Source: an uncultured Anaerolineaceae bacterium (GTDB taxonomy: Bacteria; Chloroflexota; Anaerolineae; Anaerolineales; Anaerolineaceae). Taken from it: 51,980 nt of DNA. Position numbers and translations under genes: made by a program. The notes under the pieces are model-generated. The model was not told where the DNA came from and made no database searches. It was given only the letters and a program-made list of their open reading frames with translations. Positions 42,297 to 50,294 of the stretch are shown here, one piece after another; within the stretch, counting starts at the first letter, position 1; every line of letters begins with the position of its first letter. Location of the stretch: the NCBI GenBank assembly GCA_938020565.1, contig CALIHP010000075.1, positions 1 to 51,980 on the forward strand, in the 5' to 3' direction.

Positions 42297-43946
42297 ATGA
42301 AACTTTCATCCCTATCGAAAACGTCGTTGCTGCTTGTGGTGTGTTTTGCGGCGGATAAGGTGCTGGCGATCCTGCGGCAGCTGATCATCGCGCGGCAGTT
42401 TGGCCTGTCGGATGAGCTTGACATCTTTAATATCGCGAATAATCTGCCGGATATGCTGTTTATATTGATCAGTGGCGGAGCGATGGCGATGGTCGTGATT
42501 CCCGTTCTGACTGACGTGATTGAAAAGAAGACGATCGCGGACAGCTGGCGCGTTTTTTCGACGATTCTGAACCTGACGTTCGCCGTGTCGTTCGTCCTGG
42601 CGGCGCTGATTTGGATTTTCGCCGAACCGATCGTGACTTCGGAATTCGGGATCGCGCCCGGGTTTGGGCCAGAGTCGCGAACGAGCGTCATCCGCTTGAT
42701 GCGGCTGAACCTGATTTCGACGCTGATTTTTTCGGTGAGCGGGCTGTTCATGGGCGCGCTTCAGGCGAACCGCCGCTTTCTTCTTCCGGCGATCGCGCCG
42801 CTTTTCTATAACATCGGTCAGATTTTCGGTGCGGTTGTCCTCGCCCCTGAAACCGGGCTTTCGATGGGGAGCGTCTCGCTTCCGGCGCTCGGGCTGGGGA
42901 TCGACGGGCTGGCTTACGGCGTGATTATCGGCGCTGCGATGTATTTTCTGATCCAGCTGCCGGGGCTGCTGCGCCTGGGGTTCCGCTGGTCGCCGCGTTT
43001 TGAGCTGCGAGATGAAAACGTCCGGCGCATGCTCCGGATTTTCGTTCCGCGCGTCCTGACGGTTTTTTTCGTTCAGCTGATTTTCATCTTTCGCGACAAC
43101 TTCGCCTCCCGGCTCCAGCCGGGGGCGGTTTCAGCGCTTTCGTATAGTTACATGTTCCAGCAGCTGCCAGAGACGCTGATTGGGACGGCTTTGGGGACCG
43201 CGCTGCTGCCGTCGCTTTCCCTGTTTATCGCGGAGCGCGACGCAGAGCGATTCGCGGCCGCGTTTTCAAAGACGGTCCGGCTTATTATTGCGCTGACGTT
43301 CGGGATCGCCGTGATCATGAGCGTCGGACTGGCTCCGGTCGTCGCGTTCGCGCTGAAATTAGACGGAGAAACGACCGGGATGTTCATGTGGACGCTGACG
43401 GGTTTTCTGGCCGGGCTGACAGGGCACTGCCTTCTTGAGGTTGCGAACCGTTCGTTCTACGCACAGCAGGACGCGGCGTCGCCGTTCTTCGCGACTGTCC
43501 TGAATTTCGGGCTGTTTATTGCGTTGGGGTATCTTCTGTCACGGACGATCGGCGTCGCAGGGATCAGCTTTTCCGATTCGATGGCGTTTACGGTTCAGGC
43601 GCTCGTCCTGATCATCTGGCTCCGCGTCGATCCGTCCGAACGGAACCGCCGCCTCGTGCGGCTGAATCCGTTTCGGGCGTTGAATCATGGCGGCGCGGAC
43701 GGGGTTGGGGCGGTTTCGGTTCGCGTTGAACGGCCGGGCGGGACGATCCTCCGTTCAGCGCTGGGCGCGCTCGTCACCGGGGCGCTTCTCTGGGTGTTCA
43801 TGTCGCATGGCGGTACGGTTCTTTCAGGCCTGAGTTTGAGCGGCGAGATGCTAAATCTGGTAAAATCGATTTTGGGAATGGCGGGGGCGCTGGTCGTGTA
43901 CACGTTCTTTATTCTTCCCGAATTGAGGTTTTTGAAGACACTGTAG
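42297..43946 (+). CDS. murJ: Lipid II flippase MurJ (MviN family)
   Basis: 549 residues from the ATG at 42297; the in-frame TTG at 42291 would add two residues. About 14 hydrophobic segments. Family motifs: DKVLAILRQLIIARQFGLSD near the start (the conserved R-x(3)-A-x-x-FG), FRDNFASRL with charged residues in the central cavity, and RSFYAQQDAASPFFATV. MurJ moves undecaprenyl-linked peptidoglycan precursor from the inner to the outer membrane face. No other cell-wall synthesis gene adjoins it, but the next gene (54 bases on) is a membrane protein. Confidence 0.88.
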   Translation: MKLSSLSKTSLLLVVCFAADKVLAILRQLIIARQFGLSDELDIFNIANNLPDMLFILISGGAMAMVVIPVLTDVIEKKTIADSWRVFSTILNLTFAVSFVLAALIWIFAEPIVTSEFGIAPGFGPESRTSVIRLMRLNLISTLIFSVSGLFMGALQANRRFLLPAIAPLFYNIGQIFGAVVLAPETGLSMGSVSLPALGLGIDGLAYGVIIGAAMYFLIQLPGLLRLGFRWSPRFELRDENVRRMLRIFVPRVLTVFFVQLIFIFRDNFASRLQPGAVSALSYSYMFQQLPETLIGTALGTALLPSLSLFIAERDAERFAAAFSKTVRLIIALTFGIAVIMSVGLAPVVAFALKLDGETTGMFMWTLTGFLAGLTGHCLLEVANRSFYAQQDAASPFFATVLNFGLFIALGYLLSRTIGVAGISFSDSMAFTVQALVLIIWLRVDPSERNRRLVRLNPFRALNHGGADGVGAVSVRVERPGGTILRSALGALVTGALLWVFMSHGGTVLSGLSLSGEMLNLVKSILGMAGALVVYTFFILPELRFLKTL

Positions 43947-44000
43947 TCAATTTTGAGGCGCGGTTCCTTGAAATATGAATAGAAAGACAGGACGAAAACG

Positions 44001-45398
44001 ATGAATGAAAATCAATCGAATCAGAACCCGAACCCGAACGCAGGAATGACGCCGAACCCAGGCCAGCCTTATCCTCAGGGCGCTCAGCCGCAGGCAAACC
44101 CGGGACAGGGATATTATCCGGGCGGTCAGCAGCCCTATCCGCAGCCGCAGAGCGGCGCCGGTCGTCCCGGGTATCCTCAGGGCGTCCCCAATTATCGGGC
44201 TCCGCAGAGCGGTCAGGCGCCTCAGGGCGGGCAGAATCCCTTGCATCCCCGACCGCAGCCGGGCGCAGTTCCGCAGCAGCCTTATCCCCAAGGCGCGCGG
44301 CAACAGAAAGCGCCGAAGGCGAAAAAGCCGCGCGGTGACGCGTTTGGCCGCTGGGTTTTTCTGGGTATTATAATTTTCGTGCTCCTGATCGTTGGCGGGG
44401 CGGTTCTCGGCTATAACACGGCGATCAGCGCACGGCAGGCGGAGGAAAACAGGCAGAAAATTCAGGCCGCTTCGCAACAGTATCAATTAGCGCTTCAGGA
44501 TATTGCAAACGAGAAATATGAAAACGCCAGCAAGCGTCTGGAATGGGTTATCGGCGTCGATCCGAATTACCCCGGCGCGAGCGAAAAATTTATGGAAGTG
44601 CAGGTCGCGCTCTTTCCAAAAGCGACGCCTACGCCAATGATGACGTTCACGCCCGAACCGACGGCGACGCCGGATCTTCGCGGCGAAGCCGACATGCTCA
44701 ATTCAGCTCGTTCGTTGATGGCCGCGAAGGACTGGAAGGGGGCGATCGATTCGCTGAACGCGCTTCGCGATAAGAATCTGGAATTTGAATCGCTGACGGT
44801 CGACGGAATGTATTATATTTCGCTGCGCTATCTGGGGATTCAGGAGATTGGCGACGGGTACCTCGAACCGGGAATCTATAAGATTACGCTGGCGGAGGCG
44901 TTCGGTCCGATCGATTTTGAGGCGAACAATTCGCGGCTGGCGGCGCGGAGTTATCTCGCCGGCGCGGGCTTCTGGGAAATCAACTGGGAAAAAGCGCTGA
45001 ATTATTACTCAAACGCGTATCAGTCGAACCCTTACATGTACGATCGGAGCTCGGGAAAAACAGCGCAGCAGCGCTATGTTGAGGCTTCTTATCGTTACGC
45101 GGACCAGCTTATTGAGACAAACGAAAGCGGTTCAGAGTTATACTGCTCGGCGCGGGAATATTATGTCAATAGTCTTTCCATTTCGATGAATGACGCGGTT
45201 GCGGCGACGGCTACAGCGGTGCAGCTGGCCTGCGAACCGCCGACGGCGATTCCGGAGGTTCCTTCTGCTCCGCCGGCGATGATCGAGACGCCGACGCTTC
45301 TTGGAGAAGCTCCAGCCGAAGTTCCGACGGAAGAACCGATTATCCCGCCTGCGCCGCCGGAGGCTCCGCCGGCCGAGGCGGCCCCGGTCACGCCGTAA
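44001..45398 (+). CDS. TPR-like membrane protein with Pro/Gln-rich N terminus
   Basis: 465 residues. Residues 1-110 are Pro/Gln/Gly/Tyr-rich and cytoplasmic, about 118-140 is one membrane helix (FLGIIIFVLLIVGGAVLGYN), and 155-400 is an extracytoplasmic helical part with TPR-like stretches (YQLALQDIANEKYENASKRL, WEKALNYYSNAYQSNP). A Pro/Thr linker TPTPMMTFTPEPTATPD interrupts it, and the last ~55 residues are Pro/Glu/Ala-rich. Function unknown. The low-complexity N terminus resembles the linker of the FHA protein in the same window. AGGACG precedes the ATG. Confidence 0.72.
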   Translation: MNENQSNQNPNPNAGMTPNPGQPYPQGAQPQANPGQGYYPGGQQPYPQPQSGAGRPGYPQGVPNYRAPQSGQAPQGGQNPLHPRPQPGAVPQQPYPQGARQQKAPKAKKPRGDAFGRWVFLGIIIFVLLIVGGAVLGYNTAISARQAEENRQKIQAASQQYQLALQDIANEKYENASKRLEWVIGVDPNYPGASEKFMEVQVALFPKATPTPMMTFTPEPTATPDLRGEADMLNSARSLMAAKDWKGAIDSLNALRDKNLEFESLTVDGMYYISLRYLGIQEIGDGYLEPGIYKITLAEAFGPIDFEANNSRLAARSYLAGAGFWEINWEKALNYYSNAYQSNPYMYDRSSGKTAQQRYVEASYRYADQLIETNESGSELYCSAREYYVNSLSISMNDAVAATATAVQLACEPPTAIPEVPSAPPAMIETPTLLGEAPAEVPTEEPIIPPAPPEAPPAEAAPVTP

Positions 45399-45613
45399 AC
45401 AACGGACGGAACGGCGTGGAGCCAGGTCGGGTTATTCTGGCTTGAAGAAAACAGCGTTAATATTTTGCGCATGAGAATCGGCGCGAAGAGCATGCGGCTT
45501 GGATTGGCCAGTGTCTTTCGCGCTGATTTTTGTATATGCCGCGAGGAAGGGCCTGACGGCGTCGCAGGCTGCCTGGACGCGGACCCGGGAGGCTGCGGAA
45601 CGGTGCCGGCGGG

Positions 45614-46912
45614 TCAGACGATTTTTCCGCTCAGGTCGTAATCCAGCGCGCTGTGGACCCTGACTGGGACGATGTCCCCGATTTCGGCGACGCCTTCGGC
45701 GAAAACGAAGCCGTCGATCTCCGGCGCGTCGCGATACGAGCGTCCCACGTACATACCGCGTTCCTGTCCTTCGATCAGGACATCGATCGTCTTCCCGACA
45801 AATGCACGATTGATCTTGCGGCTGATTTTCTGCTGAATGGACATGAGCTGATCCGCGCGCGCCTGTTTGACGTCCGCAGGGACGTTGTCGGGAAAGGCTG
45901 CGCTCGGTGTTCCTGCTTCCTGATAATACGGGAACACGCCAACGCGGTCAAATTGCATTTCTTCAATAAAATCGAGAAGCGTATTGAACGAGGCGTCGGT
46001 TTCGCCCGGGAAGCCGGTAATGAACGTCGACCGGATCGCGATCCCCGGGACACGCCTCCGCAGCTTTTCAACCGTCCGCCGGACCCATTCGACGTCGTCC
46101 GGCCGGTTCATGGCTTTCAGAATCTGAGGATCGGCGTGCTGGAGCGGGATATCCAGGTACGGGAGAAGGCGTTCGTTCTCCGCCATTAAGTCGATCAGGC
46201 GATCGGATACGATCCCCGGAAAGGCGTAAAGGATCCGGATCCAGGAAACGGCAGGGGCGGCGGCGCTGATTTTTTCGATCAGGCCCGGAAGCGCGTCGCT
46301 TTCGCCTCGGTCGCGTCCGTATGCGGTCGAATCCTGCGCGATGAGGATAATCTCACGGGTCCCGGATTTCTCGAGCTCCTGCGCGTCGCGGCAGATTTCA
46401 GCGACGGACCGGCTCTGCCATTTTCCTTTGATTAAGGGAATCGCGCAGAACGCGCAGTTCCGCGAACAGCCGTCGGCAATTTTCAGGTAAGCCGAGGGTC
46501 CCTGCGGCGCGACGGCGGCCTCCGGGATATCCCCCGGCGTTTTTTTCAGCATCAGGCTCCGATCAAGCGATCCGATCAGCGCCAGAATATTCCGGAGCGA
46601 ACGCGTTCCGAGGATTCCGTCGACACCGGGGCAGCGTTCCCGGATTTCGTCGCTGAATTTTTCCGCCATGCAGCCGACCGCGAGCAGGAACTGTCCCCGT
46701 TTCCGGATTCCGTCGAGTTCGTTCAGCGATTCGACCGCCTCGTCTCGGGCGGGCTTAATAAAGCCGCAGGTGTTGACGATCAGGAACTGCGCTTTTTTCG
46801 GATTGATTTCGAACTGGAAACCGGACCGGATCAGGATCTGGGCCATGACATTCGAGTCGACGGTATTCTTGGCACAGCCTAAAGAGTAGAGATAGAAGGT
46901 TTTCTTTTGCAT
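45614..46912 (-). CDS. rimO: Ribosomal protein S12 methylthiotransferase RimO
   Basis: 432 residues. The N-terminal UPF0004 domain has cluster Cys C13 (LGCAKNTVDS), C49 (VNTCGF) and C81 (VGCMAEK); the radical SAM centre is C149-x3-C153-x2-C156 in GCSRNCAFCAIP; a C-terminal TRAM-like domain follows, with GRSYRDAPEIDGFVF, the RimO signature rather than MiaB. It adds a methylthio group to the conserved Asp of ribosomal protein S12. It lies 31 bases after the RodZ-like gene and is likely co-transcribed with it. Confidence 0.92.
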   Translation of the reverse strand: MQKKTFYLYSLGCAKNTVDSNVMAQILIRSGFQFEINPKKAQFLIVNTCGFIKPARDEAVESLNELDGIRKRGQFLLAVGCMAEKFSDEIRERCPGVDGILGTRSLRNILALIGSLDRSLMLKKTPGDIPEAAVAPQGPSAYLKIADGCSRNCAFCAIPLIKGKWQSRSVAEICRDAQELEKSGTREIILIAQDSTAYGRDRGESDALPGLIEKISAAAPAVSWIRILYAFPGIVSDRLIDLMAENERLLPYLDIPLQHADPQILKAMNRPDDVEWVRRTVEKLRRRVPGIAIRSTFITGFPGETDASFNTLLDFIEEMQFDRVGVFPYYQEAGTPSAAFPDNVPADVKQARADQLMSIQQKISRKINRAFVGKTIDVLIEGQERGMYVGRSYRDAPEIDGFVFAEGVAEIGDIVPVRVHSALDYDLSGKIV

Positions 46913-46943
46913 GGTCTTCGGAATTTCCTGTGGATAAGAAGAA

Positions 46944-48341
46944 CTAAGGTATATATGGTGTAATCGTTGCGGTTGGTGTCGATGGACTGGACGGCGCCGT
47001 GCCCGTCGGTTCGATCGTTGCGGTTGGCGTCGGCGAGAGCACGGGCGTCGACGTTTGAATAAAGCCTTCAGAAAAAGCGATCTTCTTGACTTCGCCGTAT
47101 CCGCCGAGCGAGCCTAAATTTCGATTGTTATACTGAATCCGGAACGCGGAAGCGTTCCCGGTTTCGACTTCAATGATCTGGTTTCCGCTGAACGCGTAGG
47201 TCCTGGCCGGTTCGCTCCGTCCGATAAAGACGACGGTCCCGTCGGTCGTTACTTTCAGGAACGCGCGCTGATTGCTCTCGATCAGGATTTGGACCGCGCC
47301 GTCAAGCGGAGCGAGCGTCGGCGTATCGGTAAGGACCGGTTCGACGTTTTCGGCTTCGTCCAGATCGCTGACGCCGACGAGCGATTCCGGTTCAGGCAGG
47401 TTCTCGTCGATCAGCGCGCCCGAATTCAACGCTTCTGCAGTCGGAATCGCGGTCGGAGGGGGCGGCGTCACGGTCGCGGAGACGAATCCGGTCTGCGCCA
47501 GCTGCACGTACGCCTGAACCTCGGTCTCTTTCAGCGCTTCTTTCTCGCGGTAGGCCGGAATTGTGATCAGGCTGTAAATTGCGAGGAAAAAGACGGCGAG
47601 GATAACGGTCGCCCCAATAAAGAGGTCCGGGGTAAAAAAGCGCGAGAGTCTTCCAGCCTTCCGGACCTGGGGCGTTTTTTTGATATTTTTTGCGGGGAAG
47701 ATCCGCGCGGCGGACTGGAGCTGGAGCGCGTTGGCGAACTGGATCATGACGGTTTCGGTATCCAGATTTAAGAAATTCGCATAGCTATTCAGGATGCCGC
47801 GCGCCTGTACCGATGATTCAAGTTCGTTGAATTTTCCCTCTTCAAGGCGCTCGAGATAATCGGCGCGAACGTTGGTATAGGCTTCGGCGTCTTCTCGCGT
47901 CAATCCGAGCATCTCGCGCCGTTCCCGCAGCTGTGCGCCGATCTGGTCGTAGATCGATTGTGCCGGTGAGGCCGGCTCGGCGGATGGAACCGGGATATGA
48001 CTTTCGTCTGGTTTCTTCCTGAGCTTTTTCCAGATTGCGCCGGGCCGCTTTGACACGTTCGCAGTCGGTTCCGGCGCGGTTTCGCTTTCCACGGGCGGCG
48101 TTTCATTCGGGAGCGGCGAATCCCAGACGGCAAGGACGCTTTCCGGATCGAGTTTCAGGTAGTACGCGAACATGCGGACAAACCCCCGGCCCTGAACCGG
48201 CGAGGGCAGGATTTCCGATCGCCCGTTTTCGATCGCCTGAAGGTAGGTGATGCGGATATGCAGGTCGCTCGAAACCTTTTCCAGACGGATTCCCTGCCGT
48301 TCACGCGCGTCACGGATTATTTTCCCCGCGTCTTTAAACAT
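46944..48341 (-). CDS. RodZ-like membrane protein with two HTH domains
   Basis: 465 residues from the ATG at 48341 (a TTG two codons earlier is in frame). Two HTH_25 units: residues about 8-75 (IRDARERQGIRLEKVSSDL, then IRITYLQAIE) and about 125-195 (LRERREMLGLTREDAEAYTN). One membrane helix (about 240-265) follows a basic stretch, then a Pro/Thr linker and an outer DUF4115-like domain (about 345-430), QILIESNQRAFLKVTTDG, then a Pro/Thr tail. RodZ links the MreB cytoskeleton to the membrane; a tandem pair of HTH units is unusual. TATAAT lies 7 bases before the ATG, so the message may be leaderless. Confidence 0.8.
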   Translation of the reverse strand: MFKDAGKIIRDARERQGIRLEKVSSDLHIRITYLQAIENGRSEILPSPVQGRGFVRMFAYYLKLDPESVLAVWDSPLPNETPPVESETAPEPTANVSKRPGAIWKKLRKKPDESHIPVPSAEPASPAQSIYDQIGAQLRERREMLGLTREDAEAYTNVRADYLERLEEGKFNELESSVQARGILNSYANFLNLDTETVMIQFANALQLQSAARIFPAKNIKKTPQVRKAGRLSRFFTPDLFIGATVILAVFFLAIYSLITIPAYREKEALKETEVQAYVQLAQTGFVSATVTPPPPTAIPTAEALNSGALIDENLPEPESLVGVSDLDEAENVEPVLTDTPTLAPLDGAVQILIESNQRAFLKVTTDGTVVFIGRSEPARTYAFSGNQIIEVETGNASAFRIQYNNRNLGSLGGYGEVKKIAFSEGFIQTSTPVLSPTPTATIEPTGTAPSSPSTPTATITPYIP

Positions 48342-48348
48342 ATACAAA

Positions 48349-48354
48349 ATTATA
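48349..48354 (-). promoter_or_regulatory. -10 box of the RodZ-like gene, leaderless arrangement
   Basis: Perfect minus-strand TATAAT with 7 bases to the ATG; no -35 match and no ribosome-binding site. Confidence 0.5.
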
Positions 48355-48406
48355 AAAGGTCAGCGCGAAAAAAGGCGGCGGCGGCCCGCGATTCAGGAAC
48401 GGCGTT

Positions 48407-48440
48407 TAAAAAAAACGACGAGCGCCGTTATGACGCCCGC
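48407..48440 (-). terminator. Terminator of rplI
   Basis: Minus strand GCGGGCGTC pairs with GGCGCTCGT (with G-U pairs) around ATAAC, followed by CGTTTTTTTT. Confidence 0.72.
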
Positions 48441-48483
48441 GTTTGCCTGTAAATTGGATTTGATTCCGGAGGAGTTCGGTTCG

Positions 48484-49029
48484 TTATTCGGCGTTCCCGG
48501 CTTCGGGTTCGGTTTCGCCTTCGCTTTCGATTCCAGCTTCAGCTTCCGGCGTTTCTTCTTCGAGTTCCTGGAAAACGACTTTTTCGCCTTCGCGATGGAT
48601 CAGGACGCGAACGGTCGGCGTGATATCCGCGGTCAGCCGGACGACGACCGTGTGCTCGCCGAGCGTTCGGATCGGGGCGACTTCAAGGCTATGGCGATTA
48701 ATTTCGCAGGAAGCGAGCCGGTTGATTTCGTCGACGATCATTTGCGACGTGATCGAGCCGTAAAGCTTTCCGGTCTCCCCGGCTTTCATCGGGAAAGCGA
48801 TCCGCAGGCCCTGGATCCGGTCGGACAGCGTCTGCATTTCGCCTTTGAGCTGTTCCCGGAGGACGTTCGCGTTCGCGCGGATCGTTTCCGCCTGACTGAC
48901 GGCGGACGGCGTCGCGAGCGTCGCGTAGCCTTGGGGGATAAGGAAGTTGCGCGCGTATCCGTCGGCAACCTTTTTGATGTCGCCGGCATGACCCAGCTTA
49001 TAGACATCTTTCAACAATAAGATTTTCAT
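48484..49029 (-). CDS. rplI: Ribosomal protein L9
   Basis: 181 residues. The N-terminal domain MKILLLKDVYKLGHAGDIKK with GYARNFLIPQGYA (about 24-36) is the rRNA-binding part; a long helix and a C-terminal domain (LYGSITSQMIVDEI) follow. The last ~35 residues are an extra acidic tail rich in Glu/Ala; standard L9 has about 150 residues, so the tail is an addition. It stabilises the base of the L1 stalk of the large ribosomal subunit. AAAGGG precedes the ATG by 9 bases. No rpsF, ssb or rpsR neighbours are seen, unlike the common arrangement. Confidence 0.93.
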   Translation of the reverse strand: MKILLLKDVYKLGHAGDIKKVADGYARNFLIPQGYATLATPSAVSQAETIRANANVLREQLKGEMQTLSDRIQGLRIAFPMKAGETGKLYGSITSQMIVDEINRLASCEINRHSLEVAPIRTLGEHTVVVRLTADITPTVRVLIHREGEKVVFQELEEETPEAEAGIESEGETEPEAGNAE

Positions 49030-49333
49030 ACGTTCAAGCCCTTTCGGTTAAATAAATCAATATTGGCGAAGGGTACAACGCCAAGATATAATTCTATCAA
49101 AAATTCGATTCTCAGGGCGATTTCCGGGTTCAGTCCGTTATTCGGGCTGGGCTTCGGATCGGTGGACATAATTATAAATTTATATTGGTTTGGCAGAAGG
49201 GATCCGGTGATTCTTAGATAAGTTTATGATAGCTGTTCGAAAGATCGGACGGGATCTGATATAAAAAGCGCATAGGCACGCGAAGGAGCGGAAAGATGAT
49301 GGACGAGAAGATCAAGCGAACGGACGCAGGGGG
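49030..49333. other. 304-base intergenic region between rplI and the DUF6273 gene
   Basis: Divergent region. Toward the right, TGATATAAA (49257-49265) is an extended -10 candidate for the DUF6273 gene. At 49295-49348 a 17-codon frame, MMDEKIKRTDAGGWRWR, starts behind a strong AAGGAG site and overlaps the DUF6273 start in another frame; see findings. AT-rich boxes near 49085-49105 probably include the rplI promoter on the minus strand. Confidence 0.45.
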
Positions 49334-50083
49334 ATGGAGATGGAGGTAAAAAAGCTATTGCAGGCTGCACGGCAGCAAACGACAGGGCTGAAACGAAAGA
49401 AGGTGTGGCTGTTTGGCGCGCTTGCGGCGATCGTGAGAATCACGGCGGCGGGGATGGCGCAGGCCGAAATCCGGGATTCTTACGTGGACGTACAGGTGGG
49501 GGACATTATTGAGTTCGGGTCGTACGAGCAGGACAACGATTCTTCGAATGGATCCGAACCGATTAAGTGGCGGGTACTGGAGGTGAGCGACGGGAGCGCG
49601 CTGGTGGTCAGCGAGTATGCGCTGGACGTGAAGGTTTATAATGAGGCATATGAATCGGTAACGTGGGAAACGTGTAAGCTGCGGGCGTGGCTGAACGAAG
49701 AATTTTACGATACGGCGTTTGGGATGGAGGAAAAGGCGCTGATCGCGATGACAAAGGTTGGGAACGAGGATCATCCGATGTATGGGACGAACGGTGGGAA
49801 AGATACGGAGGATTGGGTTTTCCTGCTGAGTATCGGGGAGGCGGAGAGGTATTTTGAAGACGACGAGGATCGGAGGACTTTTCCGACGGAGTATGCGATT
49901 GCGCGGGATGCGTATGTGTATAGCGACTTGGGAACCGTGTGGTGGTGGCTTCGTTCGCCGGGTTATCATGGCAGGAGCGCTGCGGAAGTTAGCTCGTTCG
50001 GCGCGCTCATCTATAATGGCGCCAGTGTCTATAACTATAAGGACGGCGTCCGTCCCGCTTTAAGAATCGAAATCGTGCCTTAG
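49334..50083 (+). CDS. DUF6273 domain protein
   Basis: 249 residues. An N-terminal stretch with a hydrophobic run (about 25-44, ending AQA|EI) looks like a signal peptide, but the Arg in IVRIT is unfavourable. The rest is a DUF6273 domain: IIEFGSYEQD, IKWRVLEVSDGSALVVSEYA, VTWETCKLRAWLNEEFY, VFLLSIGEAERYF, WWLRSPGY and GVRPALRIEI at the end. The family is common in surface proteins of anaerobes; function unknown. The first ATG follows GGGGG directly, too close for good initiation, and Met3 (49340) or the TTG at 49358 behind GGAGG are alternatives. No partner gene is evident. Confidence 0.73.
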   Translation: MEMEVKKLLQAARQQTTGLKRKKVWLFGALAAIVRITAAGMAQAEIRDSYVDVQVGDIIEFGSYEQDNDSSNGSEPIKWRVLEVSDGSALVVSEYALDVKVYNEAYESVTWETCKLRAWLNEEFYDTAFGMEEKALIAMTKVGNEDHPMYGTNGGKDTEDWVFLLSIGEAERYFEDDEDRRTFPTEYAIARDAYVYSDLGTVWWWLRSPGYHGRSAAEVSSFGALIYNGASVYNYKDGVRPALRIEIVP

Positions 50084-50246
50084 CCGATCTGCACCGTGGA
50101 AGGACGAATGGTTTGCAGATAAAAAATAAATCTAATTGCTTTGCGCGGGCATCTGCCCTCCGGCCTCTTCACATCCGGAACGGGCCCTCCCCGCCCGCCT
50201 CATCACCGTTTTTGGCTCGCCTATGGAAAAAAACGTCGGATAATCC

Positions 50247-50252
50247 TATAAT
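50247..50252 (+). promoter_or_regulatory. -10 box of atpA
   Basis: TATAAT with TGGAAA at 50224-50229 (17-base spacing, four of six to consensus). About 40 bases before the atpA start. Shows atpA is transcribed separately from the unrelated gene before it. Confidence 0.5.
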
Positions 50253-50294
50253 AATGAGGAAATTGCGCTTGCGCTGATAGGATGGATGCGAGGA

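Noticed and set aside
45471..45640. 56-codon plus-strand frame MRIGAKSMRLG between the TPR-like gene and rimO
   Set aside because: No ribosome-binding site, and its end overlaps the 3' end of rimO on the other strand; no family resemblance.
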